From contig JALQUE010000016.1 of the NCBI GenBank assembly GCA_023260815.1, positions 1 through 9,890 on the forward strand: a stretch of 9,890 nucleotides of DNA. Reading direction: 5' to 3'. The notes under the pieces were generated by a model. That model was given only the letters and a program-made list of their open reading frames with translations, was not told the origin of the DNA and searched no databases. Origin of the DNA: Roseovarius sp. (GTDB taxonomy: Bacteria; Pseudomonadota; Alphaproteobacteria; Rhodobacterales; Rhodobacteraceae). This document shows positions 1-5,404 of the stretch, in pieces. Within the stretch, counting starts at the first letter, position 1. Every line of letters begins with the position of its first letter. The position numbers were made by a program, and so were the translations under genes.

Positions 1-150
1 AACACAGCAACGGAAGTTTATGAGTTTGTATATCAAAGCAACCAACGAGGCTCAAATAGAGAATGATGACAAGGCCATCGACATGTATGAGCAATGCAAA
101 GCGTTGAATCCAGAAGAGGCCTCGGTATATTATGAATTGAGTCGCTTGCC
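1..150 (+). other. Low-GC, Bacteroidota-like TPR segment at the window edge
   Basis: This stretch is about 43% GC by hand count, while bases 151-240 are about 67%. The reading frame is open from base 2, before the ATG at 20, so it may be an internal piece of a longer gene. The translation carries a TPR-like helix pair (DDKAIDMYEQCKALNPEEAS followed by VYYELSRL). The pattern of KAI..YE.C..LNP...A.YYEL is one I associate with tetratricopeptide proteins of Bacteroidota. Codon choice (AAA, AAT, GAT, TAT) is unlike every other gene here. It may be an assembly or library chimera at a contig end, or a real insertion; the sequence alone cannot decide. Confidence 0.6.
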
Positions 151-370
151 AGATCACCTGACGCCCGAGCGCTGGATCGCCCAGGTCTTCACCTCGACCG
201 AGGCGATGCGCGGCGGTGTCGTCAAACGCCAGATCCGCGATATCGAACGCCTCGCCGGTCGTCAGGCATTCCTCGCCGAGGTCGAGCGACGTGGCTTTCA
301 GGCGGTTGAAAACGGTCGGCACCTCGTGATTTTCTGCAACGCCCTGCCGATCCGTCGCGCACGCCGGTGA
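20..370 (+). CDS. Composite reading frame: TPR fragment joined to a small uncharacterised protein upstream of trpB
   Basis: The frame encodes 116 residues. Residues 1-43 are TPR-like and AT-rich. From about residue 44 (LPDHLTPERWIAQVFTS) to the end (LVIFCNALPIRRARR) the codons become typical of the rest of the window. That second part, about 70 residues, resembles a small protein I recall between trpF and trpB in roseobacters, sometimes labelled phosphoribosylanthranilate isomerase. It is far too short for TrpF and has no visible TIM-barrel motif, so I do not accept that function. The native start was probably an ATG near base 149-161 that has been lost at the junction; CTG at 158 is the nearest candidate. 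The small protein itself is likely genuine, the fusion to the TPR part doubtful. No function is assigned. Confidence 0.5.
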   Translation: MSLYIKATNEAQIENDDKAIDMYEQCKALNPEEASVYYELSRLPDHLTPERWIAQVFTSTEAMRGGVVKRQIRDIERLAGRQAFLAEVERRGFQAVENGRHLVIFCNALPIRRARR

Positions 371-377
371 CGATCTG

Positions 378-472
378 CCAAGGGCTTGCAAAAGCCCTTG
401 GTCCCACCGCGCAGGTGCTACGCCCCACGCGGTTTCGAAACCGCGTCCCCAAGGTGTTTCGAAACACCTTGC
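378..472. repeat. Cluster of 24-nt hairpin units in the trpB leader
   Basis: Three hairpin units lie between the small gene and trpB. Unit 378-401 has perfect 10-bp arms CCAAGGGCTT and AAGCCCTTGG around GCAA. Unit 425-448 has arms CCACGCGGTT and AACCGCGTCC around TCGA (8 inner pairs match). Unit 449-472 has arms CCAAGGTGTT and AACACCTTGC around TCGA (9 pairs match). The last two touch without a spacer. Bases 402-424 between the first two units are about one unit long and hold only a weak CACC/GGTG hairpin. None is followed by a T-run. They could be processing or stabilising hairpins, U-less terminators, or an attenuator ahead of trpB. Bases 473-564 show no further structure apart from the trpB ribosome binding site. 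Confidence 0.75.
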
Positions 473-564
473 CCGGCCCGATCCTGTCGGTTTTCGCTGG
501 AAAATCATCTGTGCGTCCCATATTGAACCCAAGGACCAAGGCCCAGACGGGAAGGCACGCAGCG

Positions 565-1794
565 ATGAACGATCTTTTCAATTCCTTCATGACAGGACCC
601 GACGAAAAAGGCCGCTTCGGCGAATTCGGCGGTCGCTTCGTCTCCGAAACCCTGATGCCGCTCATCCTCGAGCTTGAAGAGCAGTATGAGCATGCCAAGA
701 CCGACCAATCCTTCTGGGACGAAATGCATGATCTGTGGACGCATTATGTCGGGCGCCCCAGCCCGCTGTATTACGCGGACCGACTGACCAAGCATCTGGG
801 CGGCGCCAAGATCTATCTCAAGCGTGACGAGCTCAACCACACCGGCGCGCACAAGATCAACAACGTGCTGGGTCAGATCATCCTCGCCCGCCGCATGGGC
901 AAGACCCGGATCATCGCCGAAACCGGCGCCGGCCAGCACGGTGTGGCCACGGCCACGGTCTGCGCCAAGTTCGGCCTGAAATGCGTGGTCTATATGGGCG
1001 CGCATGACGTCCAGCGCCAGAAGCCCAACGTGTTCCGCATGCGCCTTCTGGGCGCCGAGGTGATCCCGGTCACCTCCGGACGTGGCACGCTCAAGGACGC
1101 GATGAACGACGCGCTGCGCGACTGGGTCACCAATGTACGCGACACGTTCTATTGCATCGGCACCGTCGCTGGCCCGCATCCCTACCCGGCGATGGTGCGC
1201 GATTTCCAGTCGATCATCGGCACGGAAGCCAAGGAACAGATGCAGGCCGCCGAAGGGCGGCTGCCCGACACGATCATCGCCGCGATCGGTGGCGGCTCGA
1301 ACGCAATGGGCCTGTTCTATCCGTTCCTTGACGACAAGGACGTGTCCATCATCGGCGTCGAGGCCGGTGGCCGTGGTGTCGACGAGAAGATGGAGCATTG
1401 CGCCTCACTCACCGGCGGACGTCCCGGCGTGCTGCACGGCAACCGCACCTATCTTCTCCAGGACGATGATGGCCAGATCCTTGAAGGGTATTCCATCTCG
1501 GCAGGCCTGGATTATCCCGGCATCGGCCCCGAGCATAGCTGGCTGCACGATATCGGTCGCGCGCAATACGTCTCGATCACCGATCGTGAGGCGCTCGAGG
1601 CGTTCCAGCTCTGCTGCGAACTCGAAGGGATCATTCCCGCGCTCGAACCCAGCCATGCGCTGGCCCATGTCATGAAGATCGCCCCCGATCTTCCCGCCGA
1701 TCACCTGTTGATCATGAACATGTGCGGCCGGGGCGACAAGGACATCTACACCGTCGCCCGCCATCTCGGCTTTGACATGGACGACGCCGACTGA
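565..1794 (+). CDS. trpB: Tryptophan synthase beta subunit TrpB
   Basis: This 409-residue protein makes L-tryptophan from indole and L-serine with pyridoxal phosphate, in the cytosolic alpha2-beta2 complex with TrpA. The PLP-binding lysine is K97 in HTGAHKINN, the catalytic glutamate is E119 in AETGAGQHG, and the phosphate-binding loop is GGGSN at 242-246. CGRGDKD near the C terminus (387-393) is also typical. Length and end points match TrpB1 enzymes. The frame is open back to base 367, but the ATG at 565 gives the family N terminus (MNDLFNSF) and follows GGGAAGG at 549-555. The upstream 66 codons cover the leader hairpins and are not TrpB-like. Neither trpF nor trpA is visible; trpF would be expected upstream, beyond the low-GC edge. 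Tandem hairpins follow the stop codon. Confidence 0.98.
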   Translation: MNDLFNSFMTGPDEKGRFGEFGGRFVSETLMPLILELEEQYEHAKTDQSFWDEMHDLWTHYVGRPSPLYYADRLTKHLGGAKIYLKRDELNHTGAHKINNVLGQIILARRMGKTRIIAETGAGQHGVATATVCAKFGLKCVVYMGAHDVQRQKPNVFRMRLLGAEVIPVTSGRGTLKDAMNDALRDWVTNVRDTFYCIGTVAGPHPYPAMVRDFQSIIGTEAKEQMQAAEGRLPDTIIAAIGGGSNAMGLFYPFLDDKDVSIIGVEAGGRGVDEKMEHCASLTGGRPGVLHGNRTYLLQDDDGQILEGYSISAGLDYPGIGPEHSWLHDIGRAQYVSITDREALEAFQLCCELEGIIPALEPSHALAHVMKIAPDLPADHLLIMNMCGRGDKDIYTVARHLGFDMDDAD

Positions 1795-1802
1795 CGCGGA
1801 CC

Positions 1803-1850
1803 CCAAGGCGCTTCGAAGCGCCTTGGCCAAACGCCTTCGAAGGCGCTTGG
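1803..1850. terminator. Two abutting 24-nt hairpins between convergent trpB and the DUF2237 gene
   Basis: Unit 1803-1826 has arms CCAAGGCGCT and AGCGCCTTGG around TCGA, a perfect 24-nt palindrome. Unit 1827-1850 begins at the next base, with arms CCAAACGCCT and AGGCGCTTGG around TCGA. Its only mismatch is A-C when transcribed from the + strand but a G-U wobble from the minus strand. Each convergent gene therefore meets first the hairpin that folds best in its own transcript. There is no T-run on either side, so termination would rely on the hairpin alone or on Rho. Their place 8 bases after trpB and 16 bases after the opposite gene supports a bidirectional terminator role. Confidence 0.65.
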
Positions 1851-1866
1851 CCCCCGCGCCGGCGTC

Positions 1867-2244
1867 TCAGCTTGAGGTCGCGTGTTGCTGCAGAACATGC
1901 AACGGCACGATATCCAGCGCGCGCATATGCGTGGCGCTCAACCGCACCTTGGGCGCACAGCCCTCGTCATGCGCCTGCAGGAACCGCGCCGCACACAGGC
2001 ACCATTGATCGCCGGGGCGCAATCCGGCAAAGCCGAATTCCGGTCTTGGCGTGCTCAGATCATTGCCCACATATTTGGAATAGGCCAGAAACTCCGCCGT
2101 CATCAGCGCGCAGACCGTATGGCTGCCGCGATCTTCTGCGCATGTGTTGCAGTGCCCATCCCGAAAGAAACCCGTCACGGGATCTTGCGAACACAGTTCC
2201 AGATCACCGCCCAGAACATTGACCGCCTCGTCTTTTGACATCAT
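1867..2244 (-). CDS. DUF2237 family protein
   Basis: This cytosolic protein of 125 residues matches the DUF2237 pattern throughout. It has NVLGGDLELCSQDPVTGFFRDG near the N terminus split around C18, then CNTC (32-35), SHTVCA (41-46), GNDLSTPRPEFGFAGLRPGD (60-79), WCLCAARF (81-88) and ATHMRALDIVPL (104-115). Conserved cysteines at 18, 32, 45, 82 and 84 suggest a metal site or disulfides, but the function of the family is unknown to me. The ATG at 2244 is chosen because GGAGGG lies six bases upstream (2251-2256); the adjacent ATG at 2241 is equally possible. The open frame back to 2286 is not needed. It begins 45 bases after the monooxygenase gene ends, so the two probably share one transcript. 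Confidence 0.9.
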   Translation of the reverse strand: MMSKDEAVNVLGGDLELCSQDPVTGFFRDGHCNTCAEDRGSHTVCALMTAEFLAYSKYVGNDLSTPRPEFGFAGLRPGDQWCLCAARFLQAHDEGCAPKVRLSATHMRALDIVPLHVLQQHATSS

Positions 2245-2289
2245 CCCGTGCCCTCCATTTGCATCCGCCGCAGGCCATCCCGCCACCGG

Positions 2290-2610
2290 TCACGCCTCGT
2301 GCAGCACCGTCTCGTAGCCCTCGAAGACAGGGGCTCCCATCAGCGCCTCGCGCGTCTGCGCTTGGCCGGCGGCCTTGTGGGCATCCCGAAATTGCTGCGA
2401 TTTCGTCCACGCCTCGAAGGCTGCATGACTGTCCCAGATCGCATGGCTGATGTAGTGTCGGAACCCGTCTCCGTCCGGCCCCTTGAGCAGGCGGAACTCG
2501 CGAAATCCGTCCATCTCCTTCAGGCGGCTTTCGCGCTTGGCCCACATGGTTTCAAAACTATCCTCGAACCCGTGGCGCACCTGAAACCTGTTCATCGCGA
2601 TGTAACTCAT
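2290..2610 (-). CDS. Antibiotic biosynthesis monooxygenase (ABM) family protein, IsdG-like
   Basis: The 106-residue protein has the ABM ferredoxin-like dimeric alpha-beta barrel pattern: MSYIAMNRFQV at the N terminus, KEMDGFREFRLLKG in the middle, and Y..H..W.....F..W.KS..F..AH. In IsdG-type haem-degrading monooxygenases the catalytic residues are Asn, Trp and His, at about 7, 67 and 77. Here N7, W68 and H78 fall in matching places. That suggests non-canonical haem oxygenase activity (iron release from haem), but ABM proteins are functionally mixed and this is inference. The ATG at 2610 has AAGGA nine bases upstream; M6 is an alternative start. It is the first gene of a likely two-gene unit with the DUF2237 gene. 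No haem transport gene is adjacent, although a FecBCD-class importer lies about 4 kb away. Confidence 0.85.
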   Translation of the reverse strand: MSYIAMNRFQVRHGFEDSFETMWAKRESRLKEMDGFREFRLLKGPDGDGFRHYISHAIWDSHAAFEAWTKSQQFRDAHKAAGQAQTREALMGAPVFEGYETVLHEA

Positions 2611-2650
2611 CCCGTCGCGTCCTTGTCCCGTGATCTGTCGCTATCCACCT

Positions 2651-2679
2651 AGTAAATAGTGTGCGGGCGGCCTCTTCAA
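2651..2679 (-). promoter_or_regulatory. Possible promoter of the monooxygenase/DUF2237 unit
   Basis: On the minus strand TTGAAG (2674-2679) resembles a -35 box, and an AT-rich island at 2651-2658 offers TTTACT with a 17-base spacer or TATTTA with a 15-base spacer. It lies in the 73-base gap between the serine hydrolase stop and the monooxygenase start, the only strongly AT-rich spot nearby. The match is weak. Confidence 0.3.
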
Positions 2680-2683
2680 CCCG

Positions 2684-3847
2684 TCACAGCGCCGCGGCGA
2701 TCCTGCGCATCATCGCAACATTCTCCTCATGCACGCCGTCCCCGCGAAAGCCCCGGTCCGCGCCGGTCACAACGATCACCGCGTCGCGGTCCTGATCGAT
2801 ATAGATATATTGCCCATAGATACCGCGCGCCATGAAAACGCCATCCGGTGCGCCGACCGGGATCCACCACTGATAGCCATAGCCCATCTTGCCCGGCAGG
2901 GTGGGGGCGCTGGCGCGGGTCGACAGGCGCACCCAATCGCTCGGCACCACCTGCCGCCCGCCATACATGCCCATCTGCTCATACATCAGGCCAAACCGGG
3001 CGTAATCCCGTGTGCGCATGTTCAGGCCGCCCAGAACAAAGGCCACGCCCTCGCCATCGCTCAGGTAATAAGCTGCGGCCTCAAGGCCCAACGGCGCGAT
3101 GATTTTCTCGGTCAGCAATCCGGGGATGTCCCGGCCCGTTGCGCCCCGTACCACCATCCCCAGAACATGCGTGTCGATCGAGACATAGTCCCACAGGTCT
3201 CCGGGCTGCGCCGCCCGCGCCATCAGTCCGGCGGCAAAGCCGTCCATCGTGCCGCCAAGCGCCAGCACCCGGCCCATCCGGTTGATATCCGAGTGATAGT
3301 CCAGATACTCCTCGTCGAACGCCACACCGCTGGTCATCTGCAACACCTGCCGGAGTGTCACCCCGTCATAGGCCCCGCCGATCAGTTGCGGCGCGTAATC
3401 CGTGACCGGCGCGTCCAGCGACGCGATCGTGCCGTCCTCGACCAGAATCCCGAACAGCGCCGACAGATAGCTTTTCGCCAGGGACCAGCTGATCCGACGA
3501 TCCTCCGGCCCGGTGCCCAGATGATAGCTTTCATGCACCACCCGGCCTTGGTGCAGCACCATCAGCGATGGGACGGCGCGCGCCTCGATCCAATCCGCAA
3601 CGCCCTCCGGCAGCGTCAGCGCCGACCCCTTGGGCAAGTCCGAAACAGGACCCTCGCCGCGCCCCACCGGCACAGTCAGAAACGCGCGATCCATATGCGA
3701 GAAATTCGTGACGATCCGGCCCTCGTCAAAAAGCGTGTTCACCGCCCATAACCGCAGGATCTCCTCGCGCTTCCACAGCCCGATCACCACACTGGCCAGC
3801 AGCGCCATCAGCACCACGCGCATCGCCCATTTCAGGACCACCCTCAT
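2684..3847 (-). CDS. Membrane-anchored serine hydrolase, class C beta-lactamase / NylB-like family
   Basis: The 387-residue protein starts with a hydrophobic segment (about residues 8-24), giving an N-terminal membrane anchor or uncleaved signal, followed by the hydrolase domain. The nucleophile motif SxxK is S122-L-A-K125. The second motif is Y221-V-S rather than YxN, as in 6-aminohexanoate-dimer hydrolase (NylB) relatives. The third box may be GIYGQ at 342-346, in place of KTG or HTG. LRQVLQMTSGVAFDE (165-179) is typical of this esterase/beta-lactamase fold. The substrate is unknown: ester, amide or peptide hydrolysis is possible and true beta-lactamase activity is not implied. The ATG at 3847 is chosen because GGGGAGAG precedes it by seven bases; the 62 extra upstream codons are arginine-rich and lie inside pth. 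It starts 28 bases after pth ends, so it is probably co-transcribed. Confidence 0.88.
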   Translation of the reverse strand: MRVVLKWAMRVVLMALLASVVIGLWKREEILRLWAVNTLFDEGRIVTNFSHMDRAFLTVPVGRGEGPVSDLPKGSALTLPEGVADWIEARAVPSLMVLHQGRVVHESYHLGTGPEDRRISWSLAKSYLSALFGILVEDGTIASLDAPVTDYAPQLIGGAYDGVTLRQVLQMTSGVAFDEEYLDYHSDINRMGRVLALGGTMDGFAAGLMARAAQPGDLWDYVSIDTHVLGMVVRGATGRDIPGLLTEKIIAPLGLEAAAYYLSDGEGVAFVLGGLNMRTRDYARFGLMYEQMGMYGGRQVVPSDWVRLSTRASAPTLPGKMGYGYQWWIPVGAPDGVFMARGIYGQYIYIDQDRDAVIVVTGADRGFRGDGVHEENVAMMRRIAAAL

Positions 3848-3875
3848 CTGACCGCTCTCCCCTGATCCAAGGCCG

Positions 3876-4574
3876 TCACCGGAACTTGTCGACCAGACGC
3901 TGCAGCGGGCTGCGGCTGTCTGCGGCCGGCTCATCCGGCTTTTCAGCCGGCCGCGCCTTGGGCGCCGCGTCCGCGACGTCCGATTTGGGCGCAGGCGCCG
4001 CCTTGGCCGGCGCGATGCGCTGTGCGATGGCATTCAGAAATCTGTCCTTGCGGCCCCCCGCCAGCTCGGCGGCGCCATCGGAAATGCCGCGCATCAGATC
4101 ATCCAGCCAATCTGCGTCGGCCTTGGCGAAATCCTGCAGAACATATTGCGCCACCAATTCCTTGCGGCCCGGATGCCCGATGCCAAGGCGCACACGCTGA
4201 TAGGCCTCTCCGATATGCTGGTGGATCGACCTCAGGCCGTTATGGCCGGCATGTCCGCCGCCCGTCTTGACCCGCACCTTGCTGGGCGGCAGATCAAGCT
4301 CATCGTGGAACACGGTCACATCGCCCGGCTCCAGCTTGAAAAAGCGCATGGCCTCGCCCACCGACTGCCCACTGAGGTTCATGAAGGTGCCGGGCTTGAG
4401 CAGCATCACCTTCTGACCGCCCAACTGGCCCTCGGCGATCTCGCCCTGGAACTTGCCCTTCCACGGCCCGAACCCATGGTCTTCCGCGATCCGCTCAACG
4501 GCCATGAACCCGATATTGTGCCGGTTGCCGGCATATTTCGCACCGGGATTTCCCAGCCCCACGAATAGCAGCAT
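3876..4574 (-). CDS. pth: Peptidyl-tRNA hydrolase Pth
   Basis: This cytosolic enzyme cleaves peptidyl-tRNA that has dropped off ribosomes, freeing tRNA for reuse. The 232-residue protein opens with MLLFVGLGNPG. The key residues of bacterial Pth are present: N9, H19, N66 in GTFMNLSG, D91 in HDELDLPP, and N112 in GGHAGHNGLRS. The core ends near residue 185. After it comes an Ala/Pro/Lys-rich low-complexity tail (about 188-222) closing with PLQRLVDKFR, a pattern I associate with Rhodobacterales Pth and longer than the ~194-residue E. coli enzyme. The ATG at 4574 has GGGAG eight bases upstream and gives the family N terminus; the open frame to 4631 is not needed. rplY lies upstream on the same strand but is separated by an opposite-strand gene. 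Confidence 0.97.
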   Translation of the reverse strand: MLLFVGLGNPGAKYAGNRHNIGFMAVERIAEDHGFGPWKGKFQGEIAEGQLGGQKVMLLKPGTFMNLSGQSVGEAMRFFKLEPGDVTVFHDELDLPPSKVRVKTGGGHAGHNGLRSIHQHIGEAYQRVRLGIGHPGRKELVAQYVLQDFAKADADWLDDLMRGISDGAAELAGGRKDRFLNAIAQRIAPAKAAPAPKSDVADAAPKARPAEKPDEPAADSRSPLQRLVDKFR

Positions 4575-4602
4575 TGCCGCGGCTCCCATCTTTGGTGATG
4601 CT

Positions 4603-4631
4603 GGTCTACGCCGCATGGGCGATGGAATCAA
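4603..4631 (-). promoter_or_regulatory. Predicted promoter for pth and the serine hydrolase
   Basis: On the minus strand TTGATT (4626-4631) and TAGACC (4603-4608) are separated by exactly 17 bases, about 30 bases from the pth start. The -35 box is fair and the -10 box weak. Because an oppositely oriented gene sits upstream and rplY has its own terminator, pth needs a promoter in this gap. Confidence 0.4.
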
Positions 4632-4647
4632 CGATCAGGGACAGGGT

Positions 4648-5331
4648 ATGGCCGAGTATGAGGTGAACGGGGTACAGCTGGCTTTGCCCGATGCGATGAT
4701 GACCGACCGGATCAAGGCGAAACTGGCCTCGGGCGGCTATGAGGCGCACGAAGCCCGGGCTGCCCTGATGCGCCTTCGCGCGGGCCAGCGGGTGCTCGAA
4801 CTGGGTGCAGGGCTTGGCTATATCGCCACATTATGTTCCGGGATCACCGGCCCCGAAAACGTCGTCACCGTCGAAGCCAATCCGCATATGCTGCCGGTCA
4901 TCCGCGCCAATCTGGCGCGCAATGACGCCGCCGCCGTGACCCTGTTGCATGGCGCGGTCACCGGCCAGGCGGATAAGGGCGCCGATACGATCGGTTTCCA
5001 GACCGGCTCGGCCTTCTGGGGGGCGCATATCGCCACCGCCGATACCCGCCCCGATGCCGTGATCGATGTGCCCCGGCTCGTGTTGGGCGATCTTCTGGCG
5101 CGCTATCGCCCGAATGTCGTGATCATGGATATTGAAGGCGCCGAGGAACATCTCTTCGATGCGCCCTGGCCCGCGCATGTGCGCTCGGTGATGATGGAAC
5201 TGCACCCGTCCCGCTATTCGGACAAGGTGATCAAGCGAATCGTCGATTGCCTGTCCGCGTCGGGCATGACCTACGATCCCGGCCCGTCACGCGGCCGGAT
5301 CCTGTGCATGCGGCGGCTGCGCGGCGCATGA
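4648..5331 (+). CDS. FkbM family SAM-dependent methyltransferase
   Basis: The 227-residue protein has a class I methyltransferase fold. SAM motif I is VLELGAGLGYIA (49-60), the acidic residue closing strand beta 2 is E76 in VVTVEANPH, and VVIMDIEGAEEHLF (157-170) carries the D-x-E-G-A-E signature typical of the FkbM family. Members methylate hydroxyls or other groups on sugars, antibiotics and lipids; the substrate here cannot be told. No signal peptide is seen, so it is likely cytosolic. The ATG at 4648 is chosen because AGGGA lies six bases upstream; ATG 4615 in the same frame lacks a good ribosome binding site. It diverges from pth across a 73-base gap and converges on rplY. Its TGA shares its last A with the A-run of the rplY terminator. 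Confidence 0.9.
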   Translation: MAEYEVNGVQLALPDAMMTDRIKAKLASGGYEAHEARAALMRLRAGQRVLELGAGLGYIATLCSGITGPENVVTVEANPHMLPVIRANLARNDAAAVTLLHGAVTGQADKGADTIGFQTGSAFWGAHIATADTRPDAVIDVPRLVLGDLLARYRPNVVIMDIEGAEEHLFDAPWPAHVRSVMMELHPSRYSDKVIKRIVDCLSASGMTYDPGPSRGRILCMRRLRGA

Positions 5332-5361
5332 AAAAACGCGGGACGGCGCTGCCATCCCGCG
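5331..5361 (-). terminator. Rho-independent terminator of rplY
   Basis: On the minus strand the hairpin arms CGCGGGA (5355-5361) and TCCCGCG (5337-5343) enclose an 11-base loop and are followed at once by six T (complement of 5331-5336). This is a textbook intrinsic terminator for rplY. It overlaps the final base of the methyltransferase stop codon on the other strand. Confidence 0.88.
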
Positions 5362-5372
5362 GTCATTGTCCT

Positions 5373-5400
5373 GGCGCCGCTCCGGATCGGAGCGTGCGCC
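5373..5400. repeat. Strong hairpin between rplY stop and its terminator
   Basis: Arms GGCGC (5373-5377) plus CGCTCCG (5378-5384) pair with CGGAGCG (5388-5394) plus GCGCC (5396-5400) around a three-base loop, with one bulged T. It begins four bases after the rplY stop and has no T-run. It may stabilise the rplY 3' end, or serve as the + strand stop for the methyltransferase transcript. Confidence 0.55.
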
Positions 5401-5404
5401 GGTA

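Noticed and set aside
20..370. Phosphoribosylanthranilate isomerase (TrpF)
   Set aside because: The non-TPR part is only about 70 residues and lacks the TIM-barrel and catalytic motifs of TrpF.
378..472. CRISPR-like array
   Set aside because: The units are palindromes of differing sequence, not identical direct repeats with spacers, and no cas gene is present.
367..564. 66-residue N-terminal extension of TrpB
   Set aside because: It would be translated from the leader hairpins, has no similarity to TrpB, and the ATG at 565 has a ribosome binding site and the family N terminus.
505..1398. Minus-strand open frame of 297 codons
   Set aside because: Antisense shadow of trpB with no recognisable domain; trpB is certain.
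2729..3751. + strand open frame of 340 codons
   Set aside because: Antisense to the serine hydrolase, His/Arg/Gln-rich, no motif and no ribosome binding site of note.
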